Of a stretch of DNA of 64,000 nt, positions 45,640 through 55,955 are shown in pieces (position 1 is the stretch's first letter; every line of letters starts with the position of its first letter). A program made the position numbers and the translations under genes. The notes beneath the pieces are model-generated. The model did no database searches and was not told the origin of the DNA. It worked only from the letters and a program-made list of their open reading frames with translations. Origin of the DNA: Nymphaea colorata (Eukaryota > Streptophyta > Magnoliopsida > Nymphaeales > Nymphaeaceae); the NCBI RefSeq assembly GCF_008831285.2, contig NC_045142.1, positions 15,999,354 to 16,063,353 on the forward strand. Direction: 5' to 3'.

Positions 45640-46060
45640 TCGAACAGTATGGTTGGATCAACATATTGAGCAAGCTCATTACTAAGACTCTCTAATTGAA
45701 TGTATTGCTCTCCATCCTTTTCTAGAAGTGACCAACTCTCATTTTCAGTGAGTTTGTGAATTATCTCTAGGATGTTAGCTTGTTTTTGGTAGATAAGGAA
45801 TTGATTCTTGATTGGTTTTTTAGGATCACCTTCAGGCTCGAGTAGTCTAATGATATTGAAAAATTCATCCAGAGTGATAGTTGTTTCACTCCATGAAAAC
45901 CAAAATTTATTAGTTCTTCGATTTCATCTTCTAGTGATTGCATTGATTAGACTGCCATTGATAAGTTAGAATGCTAAACTGATAGCTTCTTTGAAGCTGC
46001 AATTCTCCAAGCGGTCAGGAAACATACACCACAAGGTGGAGACTATAAGGTACCATTGAG
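45640..46060 (-). pseudogene. Plant mobile domain (PMD) fragment in Tat element 2
   Basis: - strand frame: ENCSFKEAISLAF, stop, LINGSLINAITRR, stop (TGA in place of the conserved Trp codon), NRRTNKFWFSWSETTITLDE then FFNIIRLLEPEGD. This follows the PMD core with LI..L..RW....TFxFxxxEMTITLxDF closely. The frame stays open for about 85 more codons (LTENESWSLLEKDGEQYIQL, ELAQYVDPTILFENV), which fits the remainder of a PMD-type protein. Both stops are single-base changes. Its position upstream of the integrase parallels element 1, suggesting that the PMD belongs to this Tat family rather than being two independent captures. Confidence 0.75.
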
Positions 46061-46564
46061 GTAGGTAGACTCCAATTGGGATGACTTGAAGTTCAGACTA
46101 GACCTTAACATGCCCCGAATAAGATGTGGTTATAATGGAAAATGTTGCCTGAGCTTGAAAAGTCCATCCAGACACAAGAAGGAAGACTCAATTAATTGGA
46201 TTGACATTAGTTGACTCAATAGAGAATCAAAAAGAGTTTGACACTAGGTGTAGACATGATCCTAGAACAATGTGGGTATTTCATCCACTTCTCGCATTCA
46301 TTCAAGCAATCATTTGGAAATTGAAGACAGTAAGCAATAATGCATGCCCTAGAACTCTTGCATATATGAATTGTTTTATAAAAATAGTAATGTAATCCCA
46401 ATGGATGGGGTTTAAAGAACTTGATTTGGAGTTTAGACTTCTTGAGGGTTGTATGTGGTTTGAGGCATTCTATTTCCCCTTGTTCATCCTTCAATATTCC
46501 GAAGACTATTGTTTGTTTCGATACTAATGGAGGGAACTTTCAGTCTAATTGGGTGGCCCAATTG

Positions 46565-47035
46565 TAAGAATTGAGACGGTATTTTGTAAATACGTAATTA
46601 TCTTGAATATATCAACCATTTCTTTCTTTTCTGATCACCTAGAAGGGACAAAAGAAAAAACATCTTGTTGTTTCTTCAACAATTTCTGATCTCTAGTGAA
46701 CCTCTCAGTAGCATTCCAAACCAGATGAAGTTCTGACCATCTGTCGGAGAAAAAAGAACGAATTGATCTTGTAGGATTCCCAAGAAATTCTTCGATTTTT
46801 TTCGGAAACAGATGATTATTCATTTGCTTTTCACATTCCGTGAATAGCTGGGACATTGAGGAACATCCAGAAGGGTATTTTGGAAATTCATCTGATTCTA
46901 TCTCTGTTCGTTTTGTTTGAAGAGAGGAAGGATCCCAAAGAATCAATCTTTCTTTTAGTTGTTGAATCTCTGTTTGATTGATGAATGTGTGATATTCTGA
47001 ATCCTCATTACTAAGACTATATCTTAGACTGAGTC
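46565..47035 (-). pseudogene. ycf2: Nuclear insertion of plastid DNA: ycf2 fragment
   Basis: The - strand encodes a piece of the large plastid protein Ycf2. Recognisable runs are [20 protein letters not shown] (about 47010-46950), [40 protein letters not shown] then [20 protein letters not shown], and VDIFKIITYLQNTVSI (to about 46570). One frame stays open for 103 codons and only two or three stops or changes occur, such as a stop after VPSR. The fragment is about 470 bp, a small part of the ca. 6.9 kb gene. It lies next to Tat element 2. Outside this range the sequence no longer matches Ycf2, so both ends are breakpoints. Confidence 0.93.
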
Positions 47036-47379
47036 TTAAAAATAGTCTGGCAACATGATGACTAGGACTTGATGGGTAGAGGAATTGGTTTTGAAAAATT
47101 TAGGATTGAATTTAGAAATAAATGGCTCTATCAAATGCATTCTTTAGAAGATAGATTTGAAATATTAAAGAATACACATTAGTCTCGTATAAACCTTAAA
47201 TTGATGAAGGGTAGAATTGATTCTAAGACTAATGAAATATGATGTCTCCTTAATTTGTCCTAGATGCACATAATATGCATGATGCTAGTAGTGATAGTCA
47301 TGAAGAGTTTTCATGCATTTGATATCCAGCATTTAGGAAATGACTTGTACTTTAGAACAAAGAATTTGTTTTGGTTTGA
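47036..47379. other. No gene recognised
   Basis: AT-rich junction between the plastid fragment and Tat LTR-like DNA. Confidence 0.4.
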
Positions 47380-48240
47380 AAGATTTCAGACAAAAAGACC
47401 CACTTGTTGGTACAAGGTCAGACCATTCCTGTCACCTTTAACAGGGGTAGTCAAACCATAGTCTAAATACTTCTCAAATTGTACAAGTCATTTTGATCTA
47501 TGAACATATATGCTTTTTCATGGGTTTGTTTTGATTTTTGAATATCATTTTGAACATGATTGGTTTGGTATTCGATTTTGGCAACTGAAAAAGATGAATT
47601 TGTTTGAACAGTGATAAAATGAGTTAAGCTGGATAAAAATTTATGTTTAAGAATTTGGTTTAAGCTTGATCGGAAATTCTTTTAAAGTTTGGCAATTTTG
47701 AATATTGATGACTAGTGAAATGGCTGGTGATTGAATGAATTCTCATGGATGGTTTTTTATTGTAGAAAATGACTGAAATTGAGTATTGATTTGATTCTCA
47801 AAATATGGTTTTGGGATAGGTTTGGGCAACTTGAATTAGAAAAGGCTATAAGTTGGAAATTTGGTTTGATTTGAAGATTGATATTCTAAACCGATTGACT
47901 TGGGAATTCATAAATTTGGAACTTGGAAATTGAGTTTATTTTGAAAATTTATCATGGAATCATAGTATTGTCTTGTCGAACTTGGAACTTTTATTGAAGT
48001 TTGAAATGATATAATAGTTGAATTTAGAGCTAAATTGCCGATTTGGAGTCTATTTTGGGAACTTCATTTGGAGTTTTTAAGATGAAATTTTCTTTAAAAA
48101 ATTTCAGATACAAGTGTCATACAAATTTCAAGTTTTTCAAATTATTTTCAAGTGATTTTTGCGACTGAATTTAGTGTTTTTGGTTTACAGCTAGGAACTC
48201 AAATCTTTGTTGCAATATGACTTGGTCACTGTAACAGCTC
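47380..48240 (-). repeat. Tat LTR 3'-end-like sequence, partial
   Basis: Starts (+ strand) with GGTACAAGGTCAGACC ... AGGGGTAGTCAAACC, corresponding to GGTACGAGGTCTAATAATTC ... AGGGAAATCAAACC at 48985-49032, the end of the LTR at 48870-51180. The rest is rich in TTTGGAACTTGGAA phrases. It could be the end of the 5' LTR of element 2, lying where that LTR would be expected. Confidence 0.45.
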
Positions 48241-48700
48241 TAATTAGGTACCTTAATTCCCCCAGAACGCGCGGATAGGCGACCCTTGCAGTTCATTTTA
48301 AACGAGCAAGCGCAAGCGTCTCATAGGGATGGCGAGACTCTTTGAAAGATAAAGATCACTTCTGAGACCAACTGGATTGATGGGTTTAACAACTGGCTTC
48401 AGCTTTTGATGAGCTAATATATGATATGACAAAATGGTGTGTTTTTTTTTTGGAAGCAAGAATGGCATACAATTCCAATTGTCGATTACCCCTGGGTGAT
48501 TCCAAACCTGTGGGAACAGATCGAGTTCCACCGCAAAGGCAGGAGTTGAAAAGTCTATATTGTTTTGTGTTCCACGAGGTGGAGCATGTTCAATGGAATG
48601 GAAGCCTAATGCAACCCACACGTCACTTGCACAGGTACGTTCGTAGTGTTAGTGTACTATTGGTCGCACATTCAACATAGTGTTCGGACTCATATTCCAT
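48241..48700. other. Moderately GC-rich unidentified block
   Basis: Contrasts in base composition with the flanking AT-rich LTR DNA. Overlapping open frames on both strands (107 codons on -, 84 on +) exist, but none matches a family I recognise. The organelle origin suggested by the nearby ycf2 piece was considered but I cannot match it to any plastid or mitochondrial gene. Confidence 0.35.
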
Positions 48701-48869
48701 TCTTGAGGGAAAAAAATCCATCCTTCCCAACCCTCATTCAATTCTTTCAAATCATTTTCCTTGTTTCAAGAATCTCCTCCATTCTTCCACTCCATCTCGT
48801 TATATCTTGGCAATAAGTGAATTAGTGTGCTTGTATAGTTAGTGAATGCATATTTGTGAAAGGAAATTG

Positions 48870-51180
48870 TTTACATATAAAAATTTTATCAAAACTTACA
48901 TGCAAACCTTAAAAAATGGGCGATCATACTTATACTCACTCCCCTTCCTTGTGTGGGATTCCTAGAGACAGTACCAGACCTATCGGTACGAGGTCTAATA
49001 ATTCCTGACGCGTTTACCAGGGAAATCAAACCAAGAACTTGAGTAAAATATTTCATTTCCTAAGTCTAAATGTCGTCCAAAACGCCTTTACCATGGGTAA
49101 TCAAACCAAGGACTAGAGTAAAATGTTCCATTTCCTAAGTCTAAATGTCGTCAAAAACCAAAGAAAGCAAACGTACCTTGGTTTTGAATTCATTCATGTT
49201 TCAAAATCTAAGTATGTCTCAGAAATGGACTAATGAACAAGAAGAAATTAATCGAAAGTCAGTTCATGTCCATATCATCATAGATCAAAGCAAATCAAGG
49301 TCCTATATGTAGAATGATGCACTGCAAAACTAGGTCACATAGACCTGGAGACTGATCTCCACTAGGATTGAGGGAGTAGGACAAGGACCTATTTACAGAA
49401 AATAAGATATGAACCCAAATCTTGTAATCACAATATGAGAGATTCTTATTCTAAATTGAAATAAGAAATGCCATAAAGATACAGAATATTATATAATGTT
49501 AGGGAAATATCATCCAAAATCCAAGATTAAAATCATGAGTCAATATCCATGATCTAAGATTGAAATTCCAAAATCGGAGATATGAAATCCATAATCTAAT
49601 GGTAGAGATCCAAAATATAATATCCAAAATATGAAATCCAAAATCCAAGATCCAAGATCCAAGATGTATAATCTTATATCTGAAGTCCAAAATCCACACC
49701 TAAGATCCAAGATCCAAAATCCAAAATTTGAAACCAAAATATGATATTCAAATCCATAATATAAGGTTCAAGATCCAAAATCTAATTTGAAAATCAAAAA
49801 TCTGAGATCCAGAATCTAAAATTGATAATTTGAGATCCAAAATCCATGTTGTCATATTTAAAATCTAAGATAAAAAAGAAAAAAAAATTACCTAAAATGC
49901 AAGATCCATGATCAGAGCTCGAAAATCTGAAATCTATAATATGTCATTGTGATTCTTGAGATCTAAATGTAAACTGACTGGCCAAAATCAAATCAAGACT
50001 AATCAAAATTCAAGATCTAAATAACTAAGGCTAAGCCAGTCGAAGGACTGGGTTCGATCTTACCTGAGTTAGGTTTGAACCTACCTATGGACATCTTTAT
50101 TGGAACATACGAATTGGCTTTTATGCAGAGTACACAATTCTTGATATGATATTTATTCATTTCATGTGGATGTTAAAAAAAGTTCACTAGATCTAGGCTA
50201 CATGATGGGTTCACAGATGGTGGGCTCAAAGACCAGTCTGGGCTAGGTCTTAGAGACTTAAACTAAGATTGGACTCCATGCCTACATGAACTTGAGCTTT
50301 TGAAATAGTTTTCAATAAAATGATTTTGAAAACGTTTTAGAAAACTATGATTTGGAAATAATTCTTGTGTGAAGTCCAAATTGAGTTCATGTTTTCACAT
50401 ACCTCCGCTAATGTCATTGGGTATGCTACTAAGCTGACCCTGTCTGGTTTCAAACAAAGGGTGCATGTGTGGGCTGAGTGATCTAGTGCATGTTCAAATA
50501 AACGTGCGATGCATGACTAATGAAAACATGAAAAAAATGCAATCGATTATGCACCACAAAAAAGCAAACAACAAATAGTGGAATTGAAATGAAAACGAGG
50601 AAATAGAGACAGACATACCACATCGATGATGCACTAGATTCTCTCACGACTTGAATTCTAATTTAAGAAAACGGGAAGAAATATAAAAAGAGATGTAATT
50701 TGCTTGAGGTAGACTGGATGACATTTTAAAGTCATAATTGCGATCCTCACACGTAAACTTTGGTTTTAGGAAATTATATTACCTTGGATCTGATTATTTT
50801 GGATCCAAATTTGAAATCTGATTTTATTGAAAATAGTTCTAGACATGGGAATAAACTTTTATATGATTTATATCCGGATCAAAATCATTTGGATACGGAA
50901 CTGAAAACATGGTTATTTGAAAACGAGTTTTGAACTTTGCATCTATTACTGGATTTTGAATAGAATTTGGATACAGATCTAAAATCTTGTTTATGTGGAT
51001 CCAGGTATGGTTTGATTAAGTTTATATCCAGATATGAAATTCAATTTTATTTTACTTGAAACCCACTTTATTGAGATATGAAAGTTTATTGAAAACAAGT
51101 CATTTCTAGCATGGACTAAAGAAAATGGACTAGTCAAATGGATTTGAAATTGGATATAACCTTTAAATTGGAGATTTTTT
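48870..51180 (-). repeat. Tat LTR, inverted relative to the LTR at 22544-31553
   Basis: Matches the reverse complement of about 29000-31553 over more than 2 kb. Shared landmarks include AAAACTAGGTCACATA(G/A)ACC (49326 / 31186), AGGTTTGAACCTACCTA versus TAGGTAGGTTTAAACATAGG (50075 / 30612), GACCAGTCTGGGCTAGGTC (50232 / 30460) and ACTAAGCTGACC (50430 / 30256). The corresponding start of the LTR was not found near 51.2 kb, so this copy is probably truncated at its 5' side. Confidence 0.75.
49480..49950. repeat. Dense (GATCCAAAATCCAA)-type degenerate repeat
   Basis: About 470 bp almost wholly composed of variants of GATCCAAAATCC, CCAAGATCCAAGATCC and AAATCTGAGATCC in irregular phase. This is the clearest example of a motif region shared by all Tat LTRs in the window. 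Confidence 0.85.
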
Positions 51181-52000
51181 ATTTGAAATCCATTTGAAAA
51201 CGTTACTAATGGCCTTCCGGCCGGAATCTATTGAAAGAGTGAGCCTTGGACTAAAAAGGCATTATGAGAGGAGAACTTGGCCATGTATTTAATTTGATCC
51301 TTCCCATGCCAACCCAAGAGTTCTCTCCACCTAAGGACATACTGATCGCTGCTCAATGCTTACCTAGGTCTGCTTTAGGCGGTATATCAAAGAGACCATC
51401 AAATGAAATGAGAATTTCTACCACCACGCACTCAAACAGAAGCATCGAACAATGGATGATTATTTAAGCTTAACATGACTGCGATGTCCAGCCGGATAGG
51501 ACCCCGGCACAAAACCACAAATTCATAAAATGCCCAAATTGTCCTTAAATCTCACTTAAGCATACATGTACCCATCCTGAGTTAAACGATACACGAGATT
51601 TGGATCTAAATATCAAGAAATGCTGTTGGCCATGCATTATGCTCCTCTTCTATTATATCGTTTGAATCATAAATTCATGGGTAGGGCCATGGGACCCACA
51701 AATACATCGTATAAGTCATGAATACTTAACATTCTTGAATCCATTCACCAAACAAACAGCCTCAAACAAAAAATAAAACAAAAGGCATTCTTAATAAACT
51801 TGAGAAGTGAAAACTCCCATTGACTAAACAGAAACATAACCAGGATTATGAGAGACACCACTTATAATATGCACAAATGTGAATGAGTGAATGGAAAGAG
51901 AACGACATGATCTCTAATGTACGCACGTGATGAATCAAAGTTCATGGCCAATGTCATACTAGAAAAGAAAGTAAAGGAAAAGAAAAAACAGATGAATGAC
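51181..52000. other. No gene recognised
   Basis: A + strand frame at 51264-51467 has no known motif. The composition is less AT-rich than the LTR DNA to the left. Confidence 0.4.
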
Positions 52001-52285
52001 TTAATTGAACATGCAGCATGGTGATGAGAAAATCCAGCAGAGCCAAATTATTTGCTGCTTCATCTTCAACTGACCATCCCTGAGGCCGAAAACAGAAAAT
52101 AACAGCCAACAGAAAGAAAAGAAAAGAAAAAAAATAAAAGGAAATAGTAAGGACGAGGAGATTACCTGTGGTGAAAATGTGATCACTGCTGGGGACAATA
52201 GACATCTGGTGGAACGATAATAACTTTGTCTCCTGTTGGGGAATGGATGTCCTCCAACATTATCAACTGCTGCTGACGGATCCAA
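52001..52285 (-). pseudogene. Possible pair of exons of unknown family
   Basis: On the - strand, an open stretch DNVGGHPFPNRRQSYYRSTR ... ITFSPQ ends at a CAG/GTAATC donor (about 52166), and about 75 bp later TTTTCGGCCTCAG (a pyrimidine-rich 3' splice site) opens into GWSVEDEAANNLALLDFLIT then MLHVQ. The two join in frame, which is why I mention them. The intron would be very short, no start codon is present and I do not recognise the protein. It may be chance. Confidence 0.2.
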
Positions 52286-55173
52286 TCGCTATAGCCTTCC
52301 ACGTTAACAAGCTCGGACAACTAATAATTTACTTTGAAGTGCCAAAGAAGACGGTAGTACTAATGAAAATTGTCATGTTAAACAAAGCCTTGCCCTGTTT
52401 GCAGAATTTCCTTTGTTCCAGTCATCAGTCGAAGAAGGACTTGGATCCTTCAGTGTCACATGTGAATACAATTGAACTCGTACCTATGTATACCTAGGAG
52501 TAAATGAACACACAAACCTCATGCTTCGGCACACACACAAGAACACTCCAACATTTGACAACAAAATATAATGCAAATTTTGAACAAGTACCCCAAATGA
52601 GATTTGTTTATGAAACCTTGACATTTTCAAGAGAAGACAATGTCTAACCATTGTTCGAAGGAACTGAAGGAGCATAGATTTTGGAAAAGCTTTGACATGA
52701 ACCAAGAAACAGAAGCTTGATGACAAGGGGAGAGCAGAAATTTAGGAAATATCAATGATCTGGATTATAGAAAGGTAGCAAAAATCTAATGGAATCTGTA
52801 TAGAAGGAGGATCTGAATTTATTCAAGACAATCAAGCCAGAACACTGCAGAATGAGTTTTGATTGATGGGCTTGGGACAAGAATAGCTGTTCCTTTGGGT
52901 TAGCATTCAAAACTACCAAGTAGTAAAGTTTGTATGTCTATTTTGTGAAGTTATGTAACCTATGAACTTCTGTCTAGTTTTTGTCCCATTAAGCCTTCTT
53001 AACTCCCGTAAGTCTGATGGGTGTTATACACCTAGTACCTTAAGGCCAACTTGATTAGGAGTTGCCAACCTGAAAGCTCACTACATGAGTTTAGTAGACA
53101 GCCCGATAGACATGACATTACATATGATAGAACTATACATGGCCACTAATGCGGTGAGGCTTTGTAGTATCCTATGGGATGGTGAAGCATTTCTCCTGTA
53201 GGTGAAGATTGACCTGATAAATGAAAAAGATAAAAGAAATAAGAAAAAAACAAAATAATTTAACAAGAGCTAAAGCAGCCAAAACAAAAGGAACAAGAAA
53301 AGAAATGAAATGATGGTTGCCTACTTGAGGAGCAAAAATAGTTTAGATCAGAAATTCCTTGTAAATGGACATGAAATTCCTTGTGATTTAAAAACCACTG
53401 GGCTAATGCTTGCCCCTTACAAGGCTCTCAATGAGGTGAAGAACAAATCTTTCAAAAGATCATGCAATAGTGATGAAGGTGACCTTGCTTCAAGAACTAT
53501 AAACTATGGTTAAAGATAACTCTAACCCTTGAGAACGTCAACAAATCATGATAAGTCTCTAAAATGTATACTAAAATCAAAGGAGCATAACTTCGTTATA
53601 AAATGCTAAATTTTCAATGCTCGTTCTTATAGACACACATTCAAACTGAAGCATCTGTTATCTTGAACAATGTTTTGAATAAGGAACTTTCTACAATATT
53701 AGACCAATTTCAAAACTAGGGCATTTTTACTTTTTGGGAATGCTAGATGATTCATCCTCAAATTTCACAAGTTATAAAAGGTCTTCTAAAATTGGGAGTT
53801 TTTAAGAACATCAATTTGTGGGTTTCTAAAGCAAGACTCTCCCTCATATGAGGGCAATTTAAATTTTTTAAAAAATTTGGTGTGTTTGTCTTTGACACTA
53901 AGCACAGTCATGCACCATTTAGTCACAAAGAGGGGTATATGTAAATTAACCCAAATTTTCACATGTCAAAAATTACCATTGTACTCCTCATACTCTGACT
54001 TTTGAACTGGTTCTTTTAACAGTATTTCAAAAGTGTGGGCCATGAACTATAGAGCAAATCATATACCCCTAAGTATATAACACCAGGAACTAGTCACACG
54101 GGTTTTCTCAAACTAGAAAAAACTGTTTTGCCCCTTATCACCGTTATTTTTCATCTTTTGACCCAATTTTCTAGAATAGTTTTGAAAATTGTTATAGCTA
54201 AGATCAATCACTGTTATTTCCATCTTGACTAGTCATGAAGAACCATCAAAACAGATTTACCAGCTTACATTTGATCAGAAATTGTCCAGTCATTTCCCCT
54301 TTTCCACCATTTCTCTCTGTTAAAATGCCTGCATACCTTATCATCCACGATAGGATCCCCTCAATGTAGAAGGGAATCTGTAGCTCCATTTCTAATTTTC
54401 AAGCCTGAATTTCATTGTTAGAGCGACCATTTCTAGGAAATAGCACATCATTTCTATCACTTCTACCTATTTTATCACCAGTTCTACCTAATTCCAGTGA
54501 ATCAGCCCAAATTGAGCTAGAATCATATTCTTCAAAATTGACTGATTGGACTATCAATAATAGAAATGCAAGTAATGGCTCTTTTGTCTCCAAGCTGCAG
54601 AGGTAGCTGACTTATTGTACCAAGGGGCAGTGTATGTAAACTTGCTATACTCTTACATGGTTTTTACATTGATGAAGCTGCTTTGTATGTGCAGTCTTAA
54701 GATGGGCGCAGAAGGTATTAATTCTTGTATTTGTGAATCTCACAACCACAAGCACATGGATGAAACAATAGGAGGGTATACCAACTATGATGTATTTTTC
54801 AAAGCATTGTTTGCTATACATTGTGTCTTGTGTACAAAACTTGGAAACATCCAACTTTTTTCTTGGAAGACTAAGTATTCCACTAGGCATACTAGACTAT
54901 CTAGATTACATTAACAGAGAGATAAGGAAGTCCTTAAAAATCTATTATCTCATGTCCAGTGAGGGGCTCTTTCTTAGCCATAATATGGAAAAGCTTCACA
55001 TGTAGGTTGTGAGGACTTTACCATTTTTTACCATTTGGAACATAATAACAGTCTTCAAACAATATACACTTATTTTGCTACTGATTTTCGAAAGTGTTGT
55101 AAGTACCATTCCCCAGAAAGAATTGAGTTTTCATTCTTTAGTTACTTCATCTTTTCTTCTTGTGTATGGTTAG
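52286..55173. other. No gene recognised; possibly introns of the gene fragment downstream
   Basis: Several frames of 60-100 codons occur on both strands without family motifs. The absence of retrotransposon signatures here, next to a real exon at 55174, suggests low-copy DNA. Confidence 0.35.
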
Positions 55174-55292
55174 ATGGGAAAATTCTGGCCACAACAGCTT
55201 CTCAAATAAATGTTTTCAACAGTTTGGATAATAAAAGCATGCATAAATTCTCTAGCCATCCTGCGAGTGTTGCTTTTGCTATTGAATTGAAA
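55174..55292 (+). pseudogene. WDR43/UTP5-like WD40 exon
   Basis: WDR43 (Utp5 in yeast) is a WD40 protein of the t-UTP part of the small-subunit processome, needed for pre-rRNA transcription and processing in the nucleolus. A 3' splice site TGTGTATGGTTAG leads into DGKILATTASQINVFNSLDN and KSMHKFSSHPASVAFAI, then a GTATGT donor at 55293. This matches the plant family's DGKxLATAxxQLKVFNCSD and KKMQKFxGHPGxVRCM block well, although the normally conserved VRCM end reads VAFA. Only this exon was recognised and neighbouring exons could not be matched, so I treat it as a gene fragment, not as an intact gene. Confidence 0.6.
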
Positions 55293-55559
55293 GTATGTGT
55301 CCTTAGATGTTGGATTAAATTGTTACTTGTTGCTACTATTATTCAACTATATTTAAAATGTATTATTCAATTTGGTATTGTGTGTATGTGTGTGTGCACA
55401 CATGCATAATTTATATAGATTATTTCAAGTTTTCCGAATCATTTTTGTCAGATACCTTCCTTGTGTTTCACATTGAAATGCTAAATGAATGTTACATAAT
55501 TGTTGGCAATAACTGCTTTGGACCATGTGAATGCTGAGATTTATTCTTTCAATTCCAAG

Positions 55560-55840
55560 GCTTTATGATTTTATTGAGAAAAAGCAAGGCCATTACAAAG
55601 AGCGTTTTTCAATTGATCTCAAGCAAGTAGCTGTTATTCCTTGCCATGACGTTATAGGTGAACTTAAATCTATGGATCTCAAAGGTACACAGTGAAATTA
55701 TTATTTAGTGACACCTCTCATAGTTGATAATTCTAAAATTTATGTTTTTCCAAGTGAGAAAGATCAGCATTTAAACTTTAAGCCAAGATTTCCCACAATA
55801 TCAATTAGGGTATGCAGAGATTTGGATTCTCAGGAGTTAG
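55560..55840 (+). pseudogene. Exon-like open stretches, family unknown
   Basis: After TTCAATTCCAAG (possible 3' splice site) the + strand reads RLYDFIEKKQGHYKERFSID, LKQVAVIPCHDVIGELKSMD (to about 55685). A second stretch (55724-55840), preceded by CTCATAG, reads DNSKIYVFPSEKDQHLNFKP, RFPTISIRVCRDLDSQELG and ends at GTAATG. The gap of under 40 bp is too short for an intron, so a stop within one decayed exon is likelier. The sequence looks like real protein but does not continue the WD40 protein in any way I can see, and I cannot name it. Confidence 0.35.
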
Positions 55841-55870
55841 GTAATGAAGTCCATACCAATTCCCTTCTTA

Positions 55871-55893
55871 TTTATACATATACATATATATAC

Positions 55894-55930
<37 letters not shown>

Positions 55931-55955
55931 ATTACTTATTTATTTATTTATATAG
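55871..55955. repeat. (TA)/(TACA)/(TATT) microsatellite
   Basis: TACATA units followed by about 15 TA units and a TATT tail. Confidence 0.95.

Larger units (their letters stand above)
42473..46560 (-). mobile_element. Ty3-gypsy Tat-lineage element 2, internal region
   Basis: On the - strand 5' to 3': PMD-like sequence (46060-45640), unidentified 0.9 kb, integrase (44720-43590), 3' UTR block shared with element 1 (43040-42715), polypurine tract and LTR. gag, protease, RT and RNase H are not found. The shared 3' UTR block and LTR start place it in the same family as element 1. A plastid ycf2 fragment lies immediately upstream. Confidence 0.75.

Noticed and set aside
49499-49737. Overlapping frames with repeated WILDFRF-type peptides, which look like a repeat protein.
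   Set aside because: They are the translation of the GATCCAAAATCC motif field in LTR DNA, not a gene.
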